DNA from: Thermotogota bacterium | GTDB lineage: Bacteria; Thermotogota; Thermotogae; Thermotogales; DSM-5069 | Assembly: GCA_029551145.1 (NCBI GenBank) | Contig: JAKPGA010000024.1 | Coordinates: 1-64,000 of the forward strand | DNA length: 64,000 nt | Direction: 5' to 3' | In this document: positions 54,708 through 62,966 of the stretch, in pieces | Numbering within the stretch: position 1 is the stretch's first letter | Layout of the letters: each line of letters begins with the position of its first letter | Program-made: the position numbers and the translations under genes | Notes under the pieces: generated by a model | What the model saw: only the letters and a program-made list of their open reading frames with translations | Told to the model about the DNA's origin: nothing | Database searches by the model: none

Positions 54708-56042
54708 ATGGACCTTGAGGAACTCATTCTACAGGAAATATCTGAACCGTCTATACCAGACAGAGAGTTTCTTATAACTGAATTTGGCGCAATTGCTGAT
54801 GGAAAAAGCGATTGTACAGATGCTTTTGAGAAAGCGATAGATACACTAACAGATATAGGTGGTGGGAAAATCGTTGTACCTGCGGGCGAGTACCTAACAG
54901 GTCCAATACACATCAAAAGTAATATCGAGCTTCATCTTGAGACTGGAGCAAGAATAAAGTTCATCCAAGATCCCCATAAGTATCTGCCTGTGGTTTTGAC
55001 GAGATTCGAAGGTATGGAATTGTATAATTATTCGCCATTCATTTATGCATACGATCAACAAAACATAGCAGTGACCGGTAGTGGTGAATTAGATGGGCAA
55101 TCCGATAACCAGCACTGGTGGTTCTGGAAAGGGAAAGAAGAATTTGGTTGGCAGGATGGGTTACCAGAACAATCATCTGATGTCAAAAGATTGAGTCAGA
55201 TGGCAAGAGACCAAGTGCCTGTGGAGAAAAGAATCTTTGGTGCAGGGCATTATCTCAGACCGAACTTCATACAGTTTTACAGATGCAGTAATGTGCTGAT
55301 AGATGGAATCAAGATAGTAGATTCACCTATGTGGTGCATACACCCTGTTATGTGCACGAACGTCATTATCAGGAATGTGAGAATCGAGAGTCAAGGACCG
55401 AATAACGACGGTATTAATCCAGAGTCGTGTACTTATGTATTGATAGAGAATTGTCATCTTGATACAGGGGATGATTCAATTGCAATCAAATCTGGCAAAA
55501 ACGAGGATGGCAGGAGAATCAATATGCCTTCCCAATATATTCTGATAAGAAACAACGTGGTTCACAGCAAGCACAGTCATGGAGGAGTTGTGATAGGCAG
55601 TGAAATGTCTGGAGGTGTTAAAAACGTTCTTGCCTATCAAAACGTGTTCATCAATCTCGAAAGGGTTTTGAGAATCAAGACAAATACCGTTAGGGGAGGA
55701 TTCGTGGACAACATATTCTTCAAAAACAATGTCGCGGTAAATATCTCTCATGAAGCAATCGTTGTAGACTCACTTTACGATGGCGAAACAGGCAGTAATC
55801 CTCCAATCGTGAGGAATATTTACGTGGAAGAGTTCAAATGTATCAATGCAAAGTACGGTCTGTTGATCAAAGCATCTGGCGAATGCAAAATAGGTAATAT
55901 AGTGATGGAAAACTCACATATCTCGTCAGTGAATACCCCTCTGTGGGTCGAGAACGCCGAGCAAGTGTTCATCCGAAAGTGCAGTTTCAACAACTTGTGC
56001 ATTGAAGAGCTTGTCATACGAGGTAGTTTAAAACTTCTTTGA
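54708..56042 (+). CDS. pelB: GH28 exopolygalacturonase, cytoplasmic type
   Basis: A 444-residue GH28 parallel beta-helix enzyme. The four GH28 signatures are present in order: NNDG (NxD), TGDDSIAIKSG (DD), SHGGVVIGSE (HG) and LRIKTN (RIK), with the three catalytic aspartates. The N-terminal FLITEFGAIADGKSDCTDAFEKAI is the usual domain start. There is no signal peptide, like T. maritima TM0437 (PelB), an exo-acting enzyme that releases galacturonate from oligogalacturonides. ATG 54708 follows GGAGGGA. The importer downstream would supply its substrate, and galacturonate would feed tagaturonate and UxaE. Confidence 0.88.
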   Translation: MDLEELILQEISEPSIPDREFLITEFGAIADGKSDCTDAFEKAIDTLTDIGGGKIVVPAGEYLTGPIHIKSNIELHLETGARIKFIQDPHKYLPVVLTRFEGMELYNYSPFIYAYDQQNIAVTGSGELDGQSDNQHWWFWKGKEEFGWQDGLPEQSSDVKRLSQMARDQVPVEKRIFGAGHYLRPNFIQFYRCSNVLIDGIKIVDSPMWCIHPVMCTNVIIRNVRIESQGPNNDGINPESCTYVLIENCHLDTGDDSIAIKSGKNEDGRRINMPSQYILIRNNVVHSKHSHGGVVIGSEMSGGVKNVLAYQNVFINLERVLRIKTNTVRGGFVDNIFFKNNVAVNISHEAIVVDSLYDGETGSNPPIVRNIYVEEFKCINAKYGLLIKASGECKIGNIVMENSHISSVNTPLWVENAEQVFIRKCSFNNLCIEELVIRGSLKLL

Positions 56043-56062
56043 TTCTTGGAATCAGTATCGAT

Positions 56063-56092
56063 TTGACACAGTTTGTGGTATCGTGGTATTAT
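56063..56092 (+). promoter_or_regulatory. Promoter for importer 6
   Basis: -35 TTGACA (56063-56068, consensus), 18-nt spacer, -10 TATTAT (56087-56092). The GTGGTA/TACCAC repeats overlap the spacer, the -10 and the start region. Confidence 0.65.
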
Positions 56093-56105
56093 CATAGTAC
56101 CACAA
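56073..56105. promoter_or_regulatory. Operator: GTGGTA/TACCAC inverted repeats on the importer 6 promoter
   Basis: TTGTGGTA (56073-56080) is repeated inverted as TACCACAA (56098-56105). A second GTGGTA at 56083-56088 forms a closer inverted repeat (9-nt spacer) with TACCAC. Such sites suit a GntR/FadR-type regulator, and one is encoded at 60284-60940, but the pairing is a guess. Confidence 0.6.
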
Positions 56106-56120
56106 TTGGGAGGTGAAACC

Positions 56121-57386
56121 ATGAGGCGGCTTTCTGTGATAGTATTGCTGATTGCGGTATTGGTAACGATGAGCTTCGGAGCTATCACTCTCACCATGGT
56201 CGAAACAATCACAAGTCCTGCTCGTACAGAACTGCTGAGGCAGCTTCTGGATGAATTTGAAGCAACACATCCTGGAATCAAGGTTGAGTTGATTTCTCCC
56301 CCTTATGAGAGTTCTGATCAAAAACTCATAATGATGCTCAACACCAAGCAGAAGGTTGATGTTTTCGAAGTACGCGACAACTTCCTTGCGATTCACGTGA
56401 ACAACAAGAATCTGCTGGACCTCACCGAATTTGTCAAACAATGGGACGGATGGAACGATCTTCTTGATCTGACAAAGACAGCCGCGACAAAGGTGGAAGG
56501 AAAGACTTATTACATCCCATACGGTTTCTTCATCAAGGCTCTGTTCTACAGGAAAGACATTCTTGAAAAAAACAACATACCTGTCCCACAGACAATGCAG
56601 GAACTCTATGAATATGCTAAGAAGTTGACAGTACCATCCGAAGGGAAGTATGGCTTTGCGTTCAGAGGCGGTGCAAGTGAGCATTCGTTCTCAGAGATAG
56701 TTATCATGTCGTATGTGCCCAATATCGATCCAAGAGCAGACAGAGGTTATCTGACAACAGATGGTGTACCATATCATGACACACCTGGCGCAGTAGAAGG
56801 CTTGAAAATGTGGATAAAACTCTACAACGACTGCTCTCCAAAAGATTCTCTGAACTGGGGCTGGGCAGAACAAGTAAATGGTTTTGTCTCTGGCATGACA
56901 CCATTCTTGATTCAAGATCCTGATACAGTGCCAATAGTTGAAAGAAGACTCGGTGATCCAAATCTTTACGGTGTTGCACCAATGCCTGTCGGTCCCCATG
57001 GAAAGGTCTACTTGGATTATGGGAACGCTGGTTGGGGTATAGCCTCCTATTCGAAGTACAAAAACGAGGCTTGGGAACTGGTAAAATTCCTATCTTCTCC
57101 TGAGGTAAATGCTAAGTTTTCACAATTGAACGGCACTATTCCAAACTGCAGGTCTGCTTTTGCCGACCCATACTACTCCACAGGTCCATACAGAGCATGG
57201 TATGAAGAACTCACCAATCCTGACAAATACATCTTCTACGAAAGACCAGTGCACATGTCTGGATTCCCAGCTTATGCTGAAAAGCACAAGAACGATATAC
57301 AGAACATAATCTTGGGAAAGAAAGACTTGAACCAAGCAGTAAAAGAATGGGCTGAATTCTGGAAGAAAGAATATGGGATAAAGTAA
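56121..57386 (+). CDS. Sugar-binding protein of ABC importer 6 (family 1)
   Basis: A 421-residue secreted CUT1 binding protein with signal peptide MRRLSVIVLLIAVLVTMSFG. ITLTMVETITSPARTELLRQLLDEFE, MMLNTKQKVDVFEVRDNFLAIHV and VYLDYGNAGWGIASYSKYK are typical. ATG 56121 follows GGGAGGTG by 5 nt. Lying 78 nt after the GH28 gene, it probably binds oligogalacturonides. Its gene is followed by a hairpin and two permease genes, no ATPase. Confidence 0.85.
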   Translation: MRRLSVIVLLIAVLVTMSFGAITLTMVETITSPARTELLRQLLDEFEATHPGIKVELISPPYESSDQKLIMMLNTKQKVDVFEVRDNFLAIHVNNKNLLDLTEFVKQWDGWNDLLDLTKTAATKVEGKTYYIPYGFFIKALFYRKDILEKNNIPVPQTMQELYEYAKKLTVPSEGKYGFAFRGGASEHSFSEIVIMSYVPNIDPRADRGYLTTDGVPYHDTPGAVEGLKMWIKLYNDCSPKDSLNWGWAEQVNGFVSGMTPFLIQDPDTVPIVERRLGDPNLYGVAPMPVGPHGKVYLDYGNAGWGIASYSKYKNEAWELVKFLSSPEVNAKFSQLNGTIPNCRSAFADPYYSTGPYRAWYEELTNPDKYIFYERPVHMSGFPAYAEKHKNDIQNIILGKKDLNQAVKEWAEFWKKEYGIK

Positions 57387-57390
57387 TCTG

Positions 57391-57413
57391 AGTGGGGGCG
57401 ATTAGCCCCCACT
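57391..57413 (+). other. Intercistronic stem-loop after binding-protein gene 6
   Basis: Perfect 9-bp stem AGTGGGGGC/GCCCCCACT with a GATTA loop, 4 nt after the stop codon. No T-run follows. Confidence 0.75.
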
Positions 57414-57433
57414 TATTAGGAGAGAACTATCAC

Positions 57434-58306
57434 ATGGTCAAGGACAGGAAATTCATCTTCTTCATGATTCTGCCGAGCTTTTTGTTTATAAGTATTGTCA
57501 CTTTTCTACCTGCGATCAGATCGGTTTTTATGGCATTTCAGGATTACAACATGTATTTCTTGACAAAGAAATTCATCGGTTTTGAGAACTTCACAGATGC
57601 TTTCAGTGATCCTATTTTCGTTCAAGCTGTTAAGAACACGGCAGTTTGGGTCCTGCTTTCTCTTCTTCTACAATTCACACTTGGTTTTTCACTGGCATTA
57701 TTGCTGAGAAAGCCTTTCAAAGGCAGAGGCGTATACACCGCTCTTGTGTTCTACCCTTGGGCTGTTTCTGGTTTTGTAATAGGTCTTCAGTGGCGATGGA
57801 TGTTCCATGGTTCTGCTGGCGTTATAAATGACCTTCTTTTGAAGGCGGGACTTATAAAGGAAAGAATAGCCTTTCTTTCAGACCCGCACTATGCACTTTA
57901 TTCCGCTATTGTCGCAAACATTTGGTATGGCATTCCATTTTTCGCCATCATGCTTCTCGCTGCCCTTCAATCTGTACCACAGGAACTGTATGAAGCGGCT
58001 AAGATAGATGGAGCAAATGCTTTTAGACAATTCATCAACATAACAATTCCCTATGTCAAACCAGTAATAATAAACACAACACTGATCAGATTCATCTGGA
58101 TCGTTAATTTCCCAGATATCATCTTCTCAATGACAAATGGTGGGCCTGCTGGCAGTTCACATATACTTTCAACACTCCTGATAAGCAAAGTGTACAACGA
58201 ATATAACTACGGAGTTGCATCAGCCATTGGGGTAATCATAATGCTGATTCTCGTAACCTATGCGTATTTCTATCTGAAATTCAGCCGTACCGAAGGTGGT
58301 TTTTGA
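57434..58306 (+). CDS. Sugar ABC permease (MalF type), importer 6
   Basis: A 290-residue CUT1 permease with six hydrophobic segments, the EAA loop YEAAKIDGANAFRQFINITIP and the periplasmic MTNGGPAGSSHILSTLLI. ATG 57434 has AGGAGAG about 10 nt upstream; earlier in-frame codons lie in the hairpin. It shares one nucleotide with the next gene (TGATG). Confidence 0.85.
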   Translation: MVKDRKFIFFMILPSFLFISIVTFLPAIRSVFMAFQDYNMYFLTKKFIGFENFTDAFSDPIFVQAVKNTAVWVLLSLLLQFTLGFSLALLLRKPFKGRGVYTALVFYPWAVSGFVIGLQWRWMFHGSAGVINDLLLKAGLIKERIAFLSDPHYALYSAIVANIWYGIPFFAIMLLAALQSVPQELYEAAKIDGANAFRQFINITIPYVKPVIINTTLIRFIWIVNFPDIIFSMTNGGPAGSSHILSTLLISKVYNEYNYGVASAIGVIIMLILVTYAYFYLKFSRTEGGF

Positions 58307-59130
58307 TGAAAAGACTCTTCGTTGCTCTTAGGATACTGGCTTTGGCCATCTTCCTTGTATGCGCGCTTTTCCCACTTTACTGGACACTTGTCACTTCACT
58401 GAAGGGACCAACAGAGATGTACACTTACCCGATCACTTACTGGCCAAAACACATCACCTTTGAAAATTACAGATATCTTTTGAAATCCTTGAACTTCGCA
58501 AGATACACACTTAACAGCATATTTGTTTCTCTTTTCTCTGCGCTTATTGCTTTAATTGTCGCTTCCTTTAGTGGATATGTGATGGCACGAAAACAATTCT
58601 CAGCAAACAAGATACTCTTCTTCCTGTTGTTCATAACTCAAATCATCCCCGGCTTCATGCTCATGTCCTCTATATATGTGATGTTTGGACCAATTGGCTT
58701 GGTTGACAACCTTTTTGTTCTCATTTTTCTTTATACAGGCATAATGGTGCCTTTTTCATCAATTATGATGAAGGGATTTTTCCAGAGGATACCCGAAAGT
58801 ATTGAAGAAGCTGCTTTGATTGACGGTTGTAAGAAGCTGCAGATGCTTTTCAAAGTTGTCTTCCCGGTCACGGCACCTGGGCTTGCGGCAACCTTTTGCT
58901 TTGCCTTCGTAAATTGTTGGAATGAATTATTTCTCGCAATCATGCTGCTCAACAGCGAGTCAAAGAAAACAATTCCGGTTGGTTTGAACTCATTTGTTGG
59001 AAAGGCGGACATAGATTGGGGTGCGATGGCCGCTGGTGTGCTGATTGCTCTGCTCCCCGCCATGCTTATTTTTGCCTTCGCTCAGAAATACATCGTGCAA
59101 GGGCTGACGCAGGGTGCAGTGAAAGAATGA
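58306..59130 (+). CDS. Sugar ABC permease (MalG type), importer 6
   Basis: A 274-residue CUT1 permease with LFPLYWTLVTSLKGPTEMYTYP, the EAA loop IEEAALIDGCKKLQMLFKVVFP and the C-terminal KYIVQGLTQGAVKE. ATG 58306 overlaps the MalF-type stop. The Cys/Met-type PLP enzyme gene begins 15 nt downstream, so it is in the same transcript. Confidence 0.85.
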   Translation: MKRLFVALRILALAIFLVCALFPLYWTLVTSLKGPTEMYTYPITYWPKHITFENYRYLLKSLNFARYTLNSIFVSLFSALIALIVASFSGYVMARKQFSANKILFFLLFITQIIPGFMLMSSIYVMFGPIGLVDNLFVLIFLYTGIMVPFSSIMMKGFFQRIPESIEEAALIDGCKKLQMLFKVVFPVTAPGLAATFCFAFVNCWNELFLAIMLLNSESKKTIPVGLNSFVGKADIDWGAMAAGVLIALLPAMLIFAFAQKYIVQGLTQGAVKE

Positions 59131-59145
59131 GAGGAGGAAAAATCC

Positions 59146-60306
59146 ATGGATATCACTGAGATTCTCCACAGTCACGCAGAAGAAGGGTTTTCGTTCAATC
59201 CTGTTAGCGTTCCAATATACGAAACTTCTATTTTTTCTTTTAAGACATTTGAAGAGTTTCAAAACTCTCTTCTAAACGAATTTGAAGCGCATCTTTACAG
59301 CAGAGGTAAGAATCCAACGGCAGAGATAGTGGAGAGAAAAGTCGCAGCCCTTGAGAAAGCAGAAGATGCAAAACTCTTTGCTTCTGGAATCGCTGCAATC
59401 AGTGCGGCAACAATGGCGTTTTTGAAGAGTGGAGATCACGTGATTTGTGTGAGAGACGCCTATGGTTGGACAAACAAACTGTTTTCCAGCTACTTGAAAA
59501 GATTCGGCGTTGAAGTCACATTTGTCGATGGAATGACTCTGGAAGACTTCGCGAGAAACACAAGAACCAACACAAGACTCTTCTTTCTCGAGAGCCCCAC
59601 AACCTTCACGTTCAGATTACAAGATCTGGTTTCGATTGCGAATTTCGCAAAAGAACACAACATAAAGACAGTAATAGACAACACTTGGGCGACACCTATC
59701 TTTCAGAACCCCGTGGAATTTGGAATAGATATAGTCGTTCATTCGGCAAGCAAGTACATTGGTGGCCACAGCGATGTAGTAGCCGGTGTGGTAATTGGAA
59801 GAAAAGAAGATATAAGATACATCTTCAACACCGAGTTCATGAACATTGGCGCAACAATAGGACCGTTTGAAGCTTGGTTACTGTTGCGGGGTCTCCGTAC
59901 AATTCATATCAGAATGCAGAAACACATGGAGAATACCTTGAAGGTCATAGACTATCTTGAAACGGTCCCAGAGGTAGAGGAGATATTCTATCCGTTCTAT
60001 CCGAAACACCCACAGTATGAGCTCGCCAAGAAACAAATGAGAGGTGGTAGTGGTCTGTTCAGTATCAAACTGAGGGTGAAGAGTCTGGAAAGCATAGTTA
60101 CCTTCACCAACAGTTTGAAGATATTCAGAAGGGCTGTCAGTTGGGGTGGCTACGAGAGCCTTGTTATGCCTTATGCAGTTACGAACAAAGATGGTTTAAC
60201 TGAGAAAAACAAGATGGTACGGTTTCATATTGGATTGGAAAATCCCGATCTTTTGATAAATGATCTACAGGGAGCCTTTCAGGCTATGAGGAAAGCAAAA
60301 CCTTGA
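59146..60306 (+). CDS. Cys/Met-metabolism PLP enzyme (cystathionine gamma-lyase/methionine gamma-lyase type)
   Basis: A 386-residue PLP enzyme of the gamma-family. YSRGKNPT (51-58), SGIAAISAATMAFLKSGDHV, VIDNTWATP (Asp178) and the Schiff-base Lys203 in HSASKYIGGHSD are present. Members carry out gamma-elimination or gamma-replacement on cystathionine, homocysteine or methionine. It is unusual to find it at the end of a pectin-importer operon; sulphur salvage or an unrelated passenger are both possible. RBS GAGAGGAGG. Its last 23 nt overlap the convergent GntR gene. Confidence 0.82.
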   Translation: MDITEILHSHAEEGFSFNPVSVPIYETSIFSFKTFEEFQNSLLNEFEAHLYSRGKNPTAEIVERKVAALEKAEDAKLFASGIAAISAATMAFLKSGDHVICVRDAYGWTNKLFSSYLKRFGVEVTFVDGMTLEDFARNTRTNTRLFFLESPTTFTFRLQDLVSIANFAKEHNIKTVIDNTWATPIFQNPVEFGIDIVVHSASKYIGGHSDVVAGVVIGRKEDIRYIFNTEFMNIGATIGPFEAWLLLRGLRTIHIRMQKHMENTLKVIDYLETVPEVEEIFYPFYPKHPQYELAKKQMRGGSGLFSIKLRVKSLESIVTFTNSLKIFRRAVSWGGYESLVMPYAVTNKDGLTEKNKMVRFHIGLENPDLLINDLQGAFQAMRKAKP

Positions 60307-60940
60307 TGTCCATCTCGATGATCATTCGGACCATTGATTTTGCTCTTGAAACATCTTTCTTAACAACGGCATCCAACAACTCCATATGGTAGGGCAGGCT
60401 TGCCCTACCAAAGGTTCTCTCAACAAATGGTGGATGCCAGATGGCGCTGAAAAGATCATAAAAAGCTTCAAAAAAGTTCATCAGCACGGTATTCTTGGAC
60501 ATCTCAAAGAACTTCCTGTGAAACCTCATATCTTCATCAGGATCAACAAGATCAAGGTTTTTCAGTTCATTGACCGCGTTGAGCAGTTCATCTTCAGATG
60601 AGTTTCTGATGGTCAGCTCAACGGCGAGTTCCTCCATAGTACCCCTGACCCTCAACAGATCGATTATGAACTCCCTTGATGGAGAGAATTTCACCGAGAA
60701 AGTGGCTTCAAAAGAGAGTTCGTGCAAGTCGCTCGCAACGAAAATCCCTTTGGGAGCTTCAACCTTGACAACACCTTTTTCTTCCAGTTTTTTGATCGCC
60801 TCACGCACAGTCGTTCTACTCACTTGAAAGATTTGAGCAAGCTCTCTCTCTGAAGGGAGCTTATCTGATGGTCTGAGTCCCATTCTGACTATGTACCTTA
60901 CTATCTCGTTTTTCAACCATTCAGACGATGTTTTTTTCAT
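60284..60940 (-). CDS. GntR-family regulator (FadR/FCD subfamily)
   Basis: A 218-residue regulator. The winged-helix DNA-binding domain spans about 1-65, with LPSERELAQIFQVSRTTVREAIKKLEEKGVV; the C-terminal all-helical FCD domain follows, with RVRGTMEELAVEL and FHRKFFEMSKN carrying possible Asp/His metal ligands. It overlaps the galK gene by 4 nt and so is the last gene of the galactose operon, while its 3' end overlaps the PLP enzyme gene on the other strand by 23 nt. Candidate targets are the gal operon and the GTGGTA sites at 56073-56105. Confidence 0.84.
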   Translation of the reverse strand: MKKTSSEWLKNEIVRYIVRMGLRPSDKLPSERELAQIFQVSRTTVREAIKKLEEKGVVKVEAPKGIFVASDLHELSFEATFSVKFSPSREFIIDLLRVRGTMEELAVELTIRNSSEDELLNAVNELKNLDLVDPDEDMRFHRKFFEMSKNTVLMNFFEAFYDLFSAIWHPPFVERTFGRASLPYHMELLDAVVKKDVSRAKSMVRMIIEMDIKVLLSS

Positions 60941-62001
60941 TCGATCACCGTATGTACCCCATCACTGCTCTTTATCCTGATAAGCGTGGGTTTCTTACCG
61001 AATTTCGCATAGTAACTCTTCTCTAATTCACCAAAAACTTCTTCGATACAACCAGATTTGGCGATCACAAGAACACTTCCCCCGAATCCACCCCCGACCA
61101 TTCTGGCACCAACTATCCCAATCTCTCCTTTTAGGAAGCCAACTATAAAATCGGTTTCATCACAGGAAACCTCGTAAAGATCCCTCAAACTCACATGTGA
61201 CTCGTACAAGAGTGTACCGAGGAAGAAAATCTCCGAGTTCTTCAGTGCCTTAACTGCAAGCAACACACGCTTGTTCTCATCGAGTACATGTCTTGCACGT
61301 CTCTTCAGGACTGCTTCCAGTTTCGTGAGATCTTCATAATTCACATCTCTGAAAGACTTCTTGTTCAACTTCTCTAAGATTGTCTCGCACTCCTCGCGCC
61401 TTTTGTTGTACTCAGATGAAGACAACTCGTGTTTTGTATTCGAATCAATCAAAGCAACCTCAAAATTGTTCAGGTTCAACGGAACGTAATCATAGCTGAG
61501 ATTCGAAGTATCGAGGAAGATTGCATGATCCTTCTTGGCAAAAACTGCTGTAAATTGATCCATCACACCACATCTAACACCTACAAATTCTCTTTCTGCC
61601 TTCACTCCAATTTCTACAAGTTCCATCTTGTCTATCTTTAGATCGAAGATCTGGCTTATTCCATAAGCTGTCGCTATCTCAAGGGCAGCTGAACTTGAAA
61701 GTCCTGCTCCAACAGGAAGAGTAGAAGTAACTGTGATCTGAACAGGCTCTGTCTTGTAGCCGTGTTCTTCAATAGCCCATATGACGCCCATTATGTAATC
61801 TGTCCACTTACCAAGCCTTTGAAATTTCTTCAATACAACTGTCTCATTCATCATCTGTGAAGTGAATTTGTACTCACTGCTCGGTGTAATTTCAACTTCA
61901 ACATGCTTGTCGATTGCAAAGGGCAGAACAAATCCGTCATTGTAATCTGTGTGTTCGCCGATGATATTCACCCTTCCAGGTGCTCTGAACCTTGGCATCA
62001 T
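60937..62001 (-). CDS. galK: Galactokinase
   Basis: A 354-residue GHMP kinase that phosphorylates D-galactose at C1 with ATP. The galactokinase signature GRVNIIGEHTDYNDGF (9-24), the ATP loop LPVGAGLSSSAALE (about 95-108) and GARMVGGGFGGSV (motif 3) are intact, and the catalytic Asp lies in GVRCGVMDQF. It overlaps galT by 4 nt upstream and the GntR gene downstream. Equivalent to T. maritima TM1190. Confidence 0.92.
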   Translation of the reverse strand: MMPRFRAPGRVNIIGEHTDYNDGFVLPFAIDKHVEVEITPSSEYKFTSQMMNETVVLKKFQRLGKWTDYIMGVIWAIEEHGYKTEPVQITVTSTLPVGAGLSSSAALEIATAYGISQIFDLKIDKMELVEIGVKAEREFVGVRCGVMDQFTAVFAKKDHAIFLDTSNLSYDYVPLNLNNFEVALIDSNTKHELSSSEYNKRREECETILEKLNKKSFRDVNYEDLTKLEAVLKRRARHVLDENKRVLLAVKALKNSEIFFLGTLLYESHVSLRDLYEVSCDETDFIVGFLKGEIGIVGARMVGGGFGGSVLVIAKSGCIEEVFGELEKSYYAKFGKKPTLIRIKSSDGVHTVIE

Positions 62002-62966
62002 ATTCCCTCCACTTTGGCATTCTTCAACATCTTAGCAGCTTCTTCGGGTATCACTGGATTTATGAAAGCCCACGTACCTGTCTCAACACTCGCCATCCAC
62101 TTGATTTTATCTCTATCTCTCTTAGGCGGATTGAACTCAACGTGAAAATGGAACATACTGTTTTCTTCATCACAGTTGAAAGGCCTTTGAAAGAACATCA
62201 TCATGTAAGGAAATTCTTGATCAAAGAGTTTATCATATTTCGCGGTGACAACCTTTAATACATGTGCAAATTCACTTCTTTCACTGGAAGAAAACTCAAA
62301 AATAGCACTCAAATGCCTTTTTGGGTAAATGTGCACCTCAAAGGGAAACCTCGCATAAAATGGCACCAGCGCCACAAATGAATCTGTCTCGTAAACAACT
62401 CTCTCTCGCTTTTTCACTTCATTTTCCACTATCTCGCATATCAGACATTTCTTCTTCTCTTCATACCACTTGTTCATTGCCTCGATCTTTGCCCGGATCC
62501 TCTTCGGTAAGAATGGAAAGGCATAGATTTGACCGTGTGGATGGGGAAGGCTCGCTCCAACTTCCTTACCTCTGTTTTCGAATATAAAAATATACTTCAC
62601 AAAACCGTGCTTTGAGAGCTCAACAGTTCTGTCGACCCACATCTCGACAAGTTTCTCTATCTGTTTTAAAGGCATTCCCGGTAAGGCTGTGTTGTGATCT
62701 TTTGTGTAGACAACGACTTCACAAACACCGAAAGACCTTGCTTTGCTGTAAAAACCGTCTTCTTCTATTTCTGGCGGATCTTTCTTCAAAGCGGGAAATC
62801 TGTTCTCAAAGGTGACAAGGTCATAGTCTTCTGGAAGCTCAAGACCACCAACACAGATCGGGCAACTCTGCTGTGATGGTTGAACTGGCCTCTTCTGAGT
62901 TTCTGCAGAAACTATTATCCATTCATCGGTCAATGGATTGTATCTGAGTTCAAGCAATGTGCTCAC
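61998..62966 (-). CDS. galT: Galactose-1-phosphate uridylyltransferase
   Basis: A 322-residue HIT-superfamily enzyme that swaps UMP between UDP-glucose and galactose-1-phosphate. The active-site HPHGQIYAF (nucleophilic second His) is present at about 156-164, along with zinc-binding CPICVGG near the N-terminus and FHFHVEFNPP near the C-terminus. Start ATG 62966 overlaps the upstream GH36-like gene by 4 nt. Equivalent to TM1191. No galE is in the window. Confidence 0.92.
   Translation of the reverse strand: MSTLLELRYNPLTDEWIIVSAETQKRPVQPSQQSCPICVGGLELPEDYDLVTFENRFPALKKDPPEIEEDGFYSKARSFGVCEVVVYTKDHNTALPGMPLKQIEKLVEMWVDRTVELSKHGFVKYIFIFENRGKEVGASLPHPHGQIYAFPFLPKRIRAKIEAMNKWYEEKKKCLICEIVENEVKKRERVVYETDSFVALVPFYARFPFEVHIYPKRHLSAIFEFSSSERSEFAHVLKVVTAKYDKLFDQEFPYMMMFFQRPFNCDEENSMFHFHVEFNPPKRDRDKIKWMASVETGTWAFINPVIPEEAAKMLKNAKVEGI

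Noticed and set aside
56052-56684. Open frame of 210 codons on the minus strand, opposite importer 6 binding protein
   Set aside because: Antisense to a well-supported gene and its promoter; composition not protein-like.
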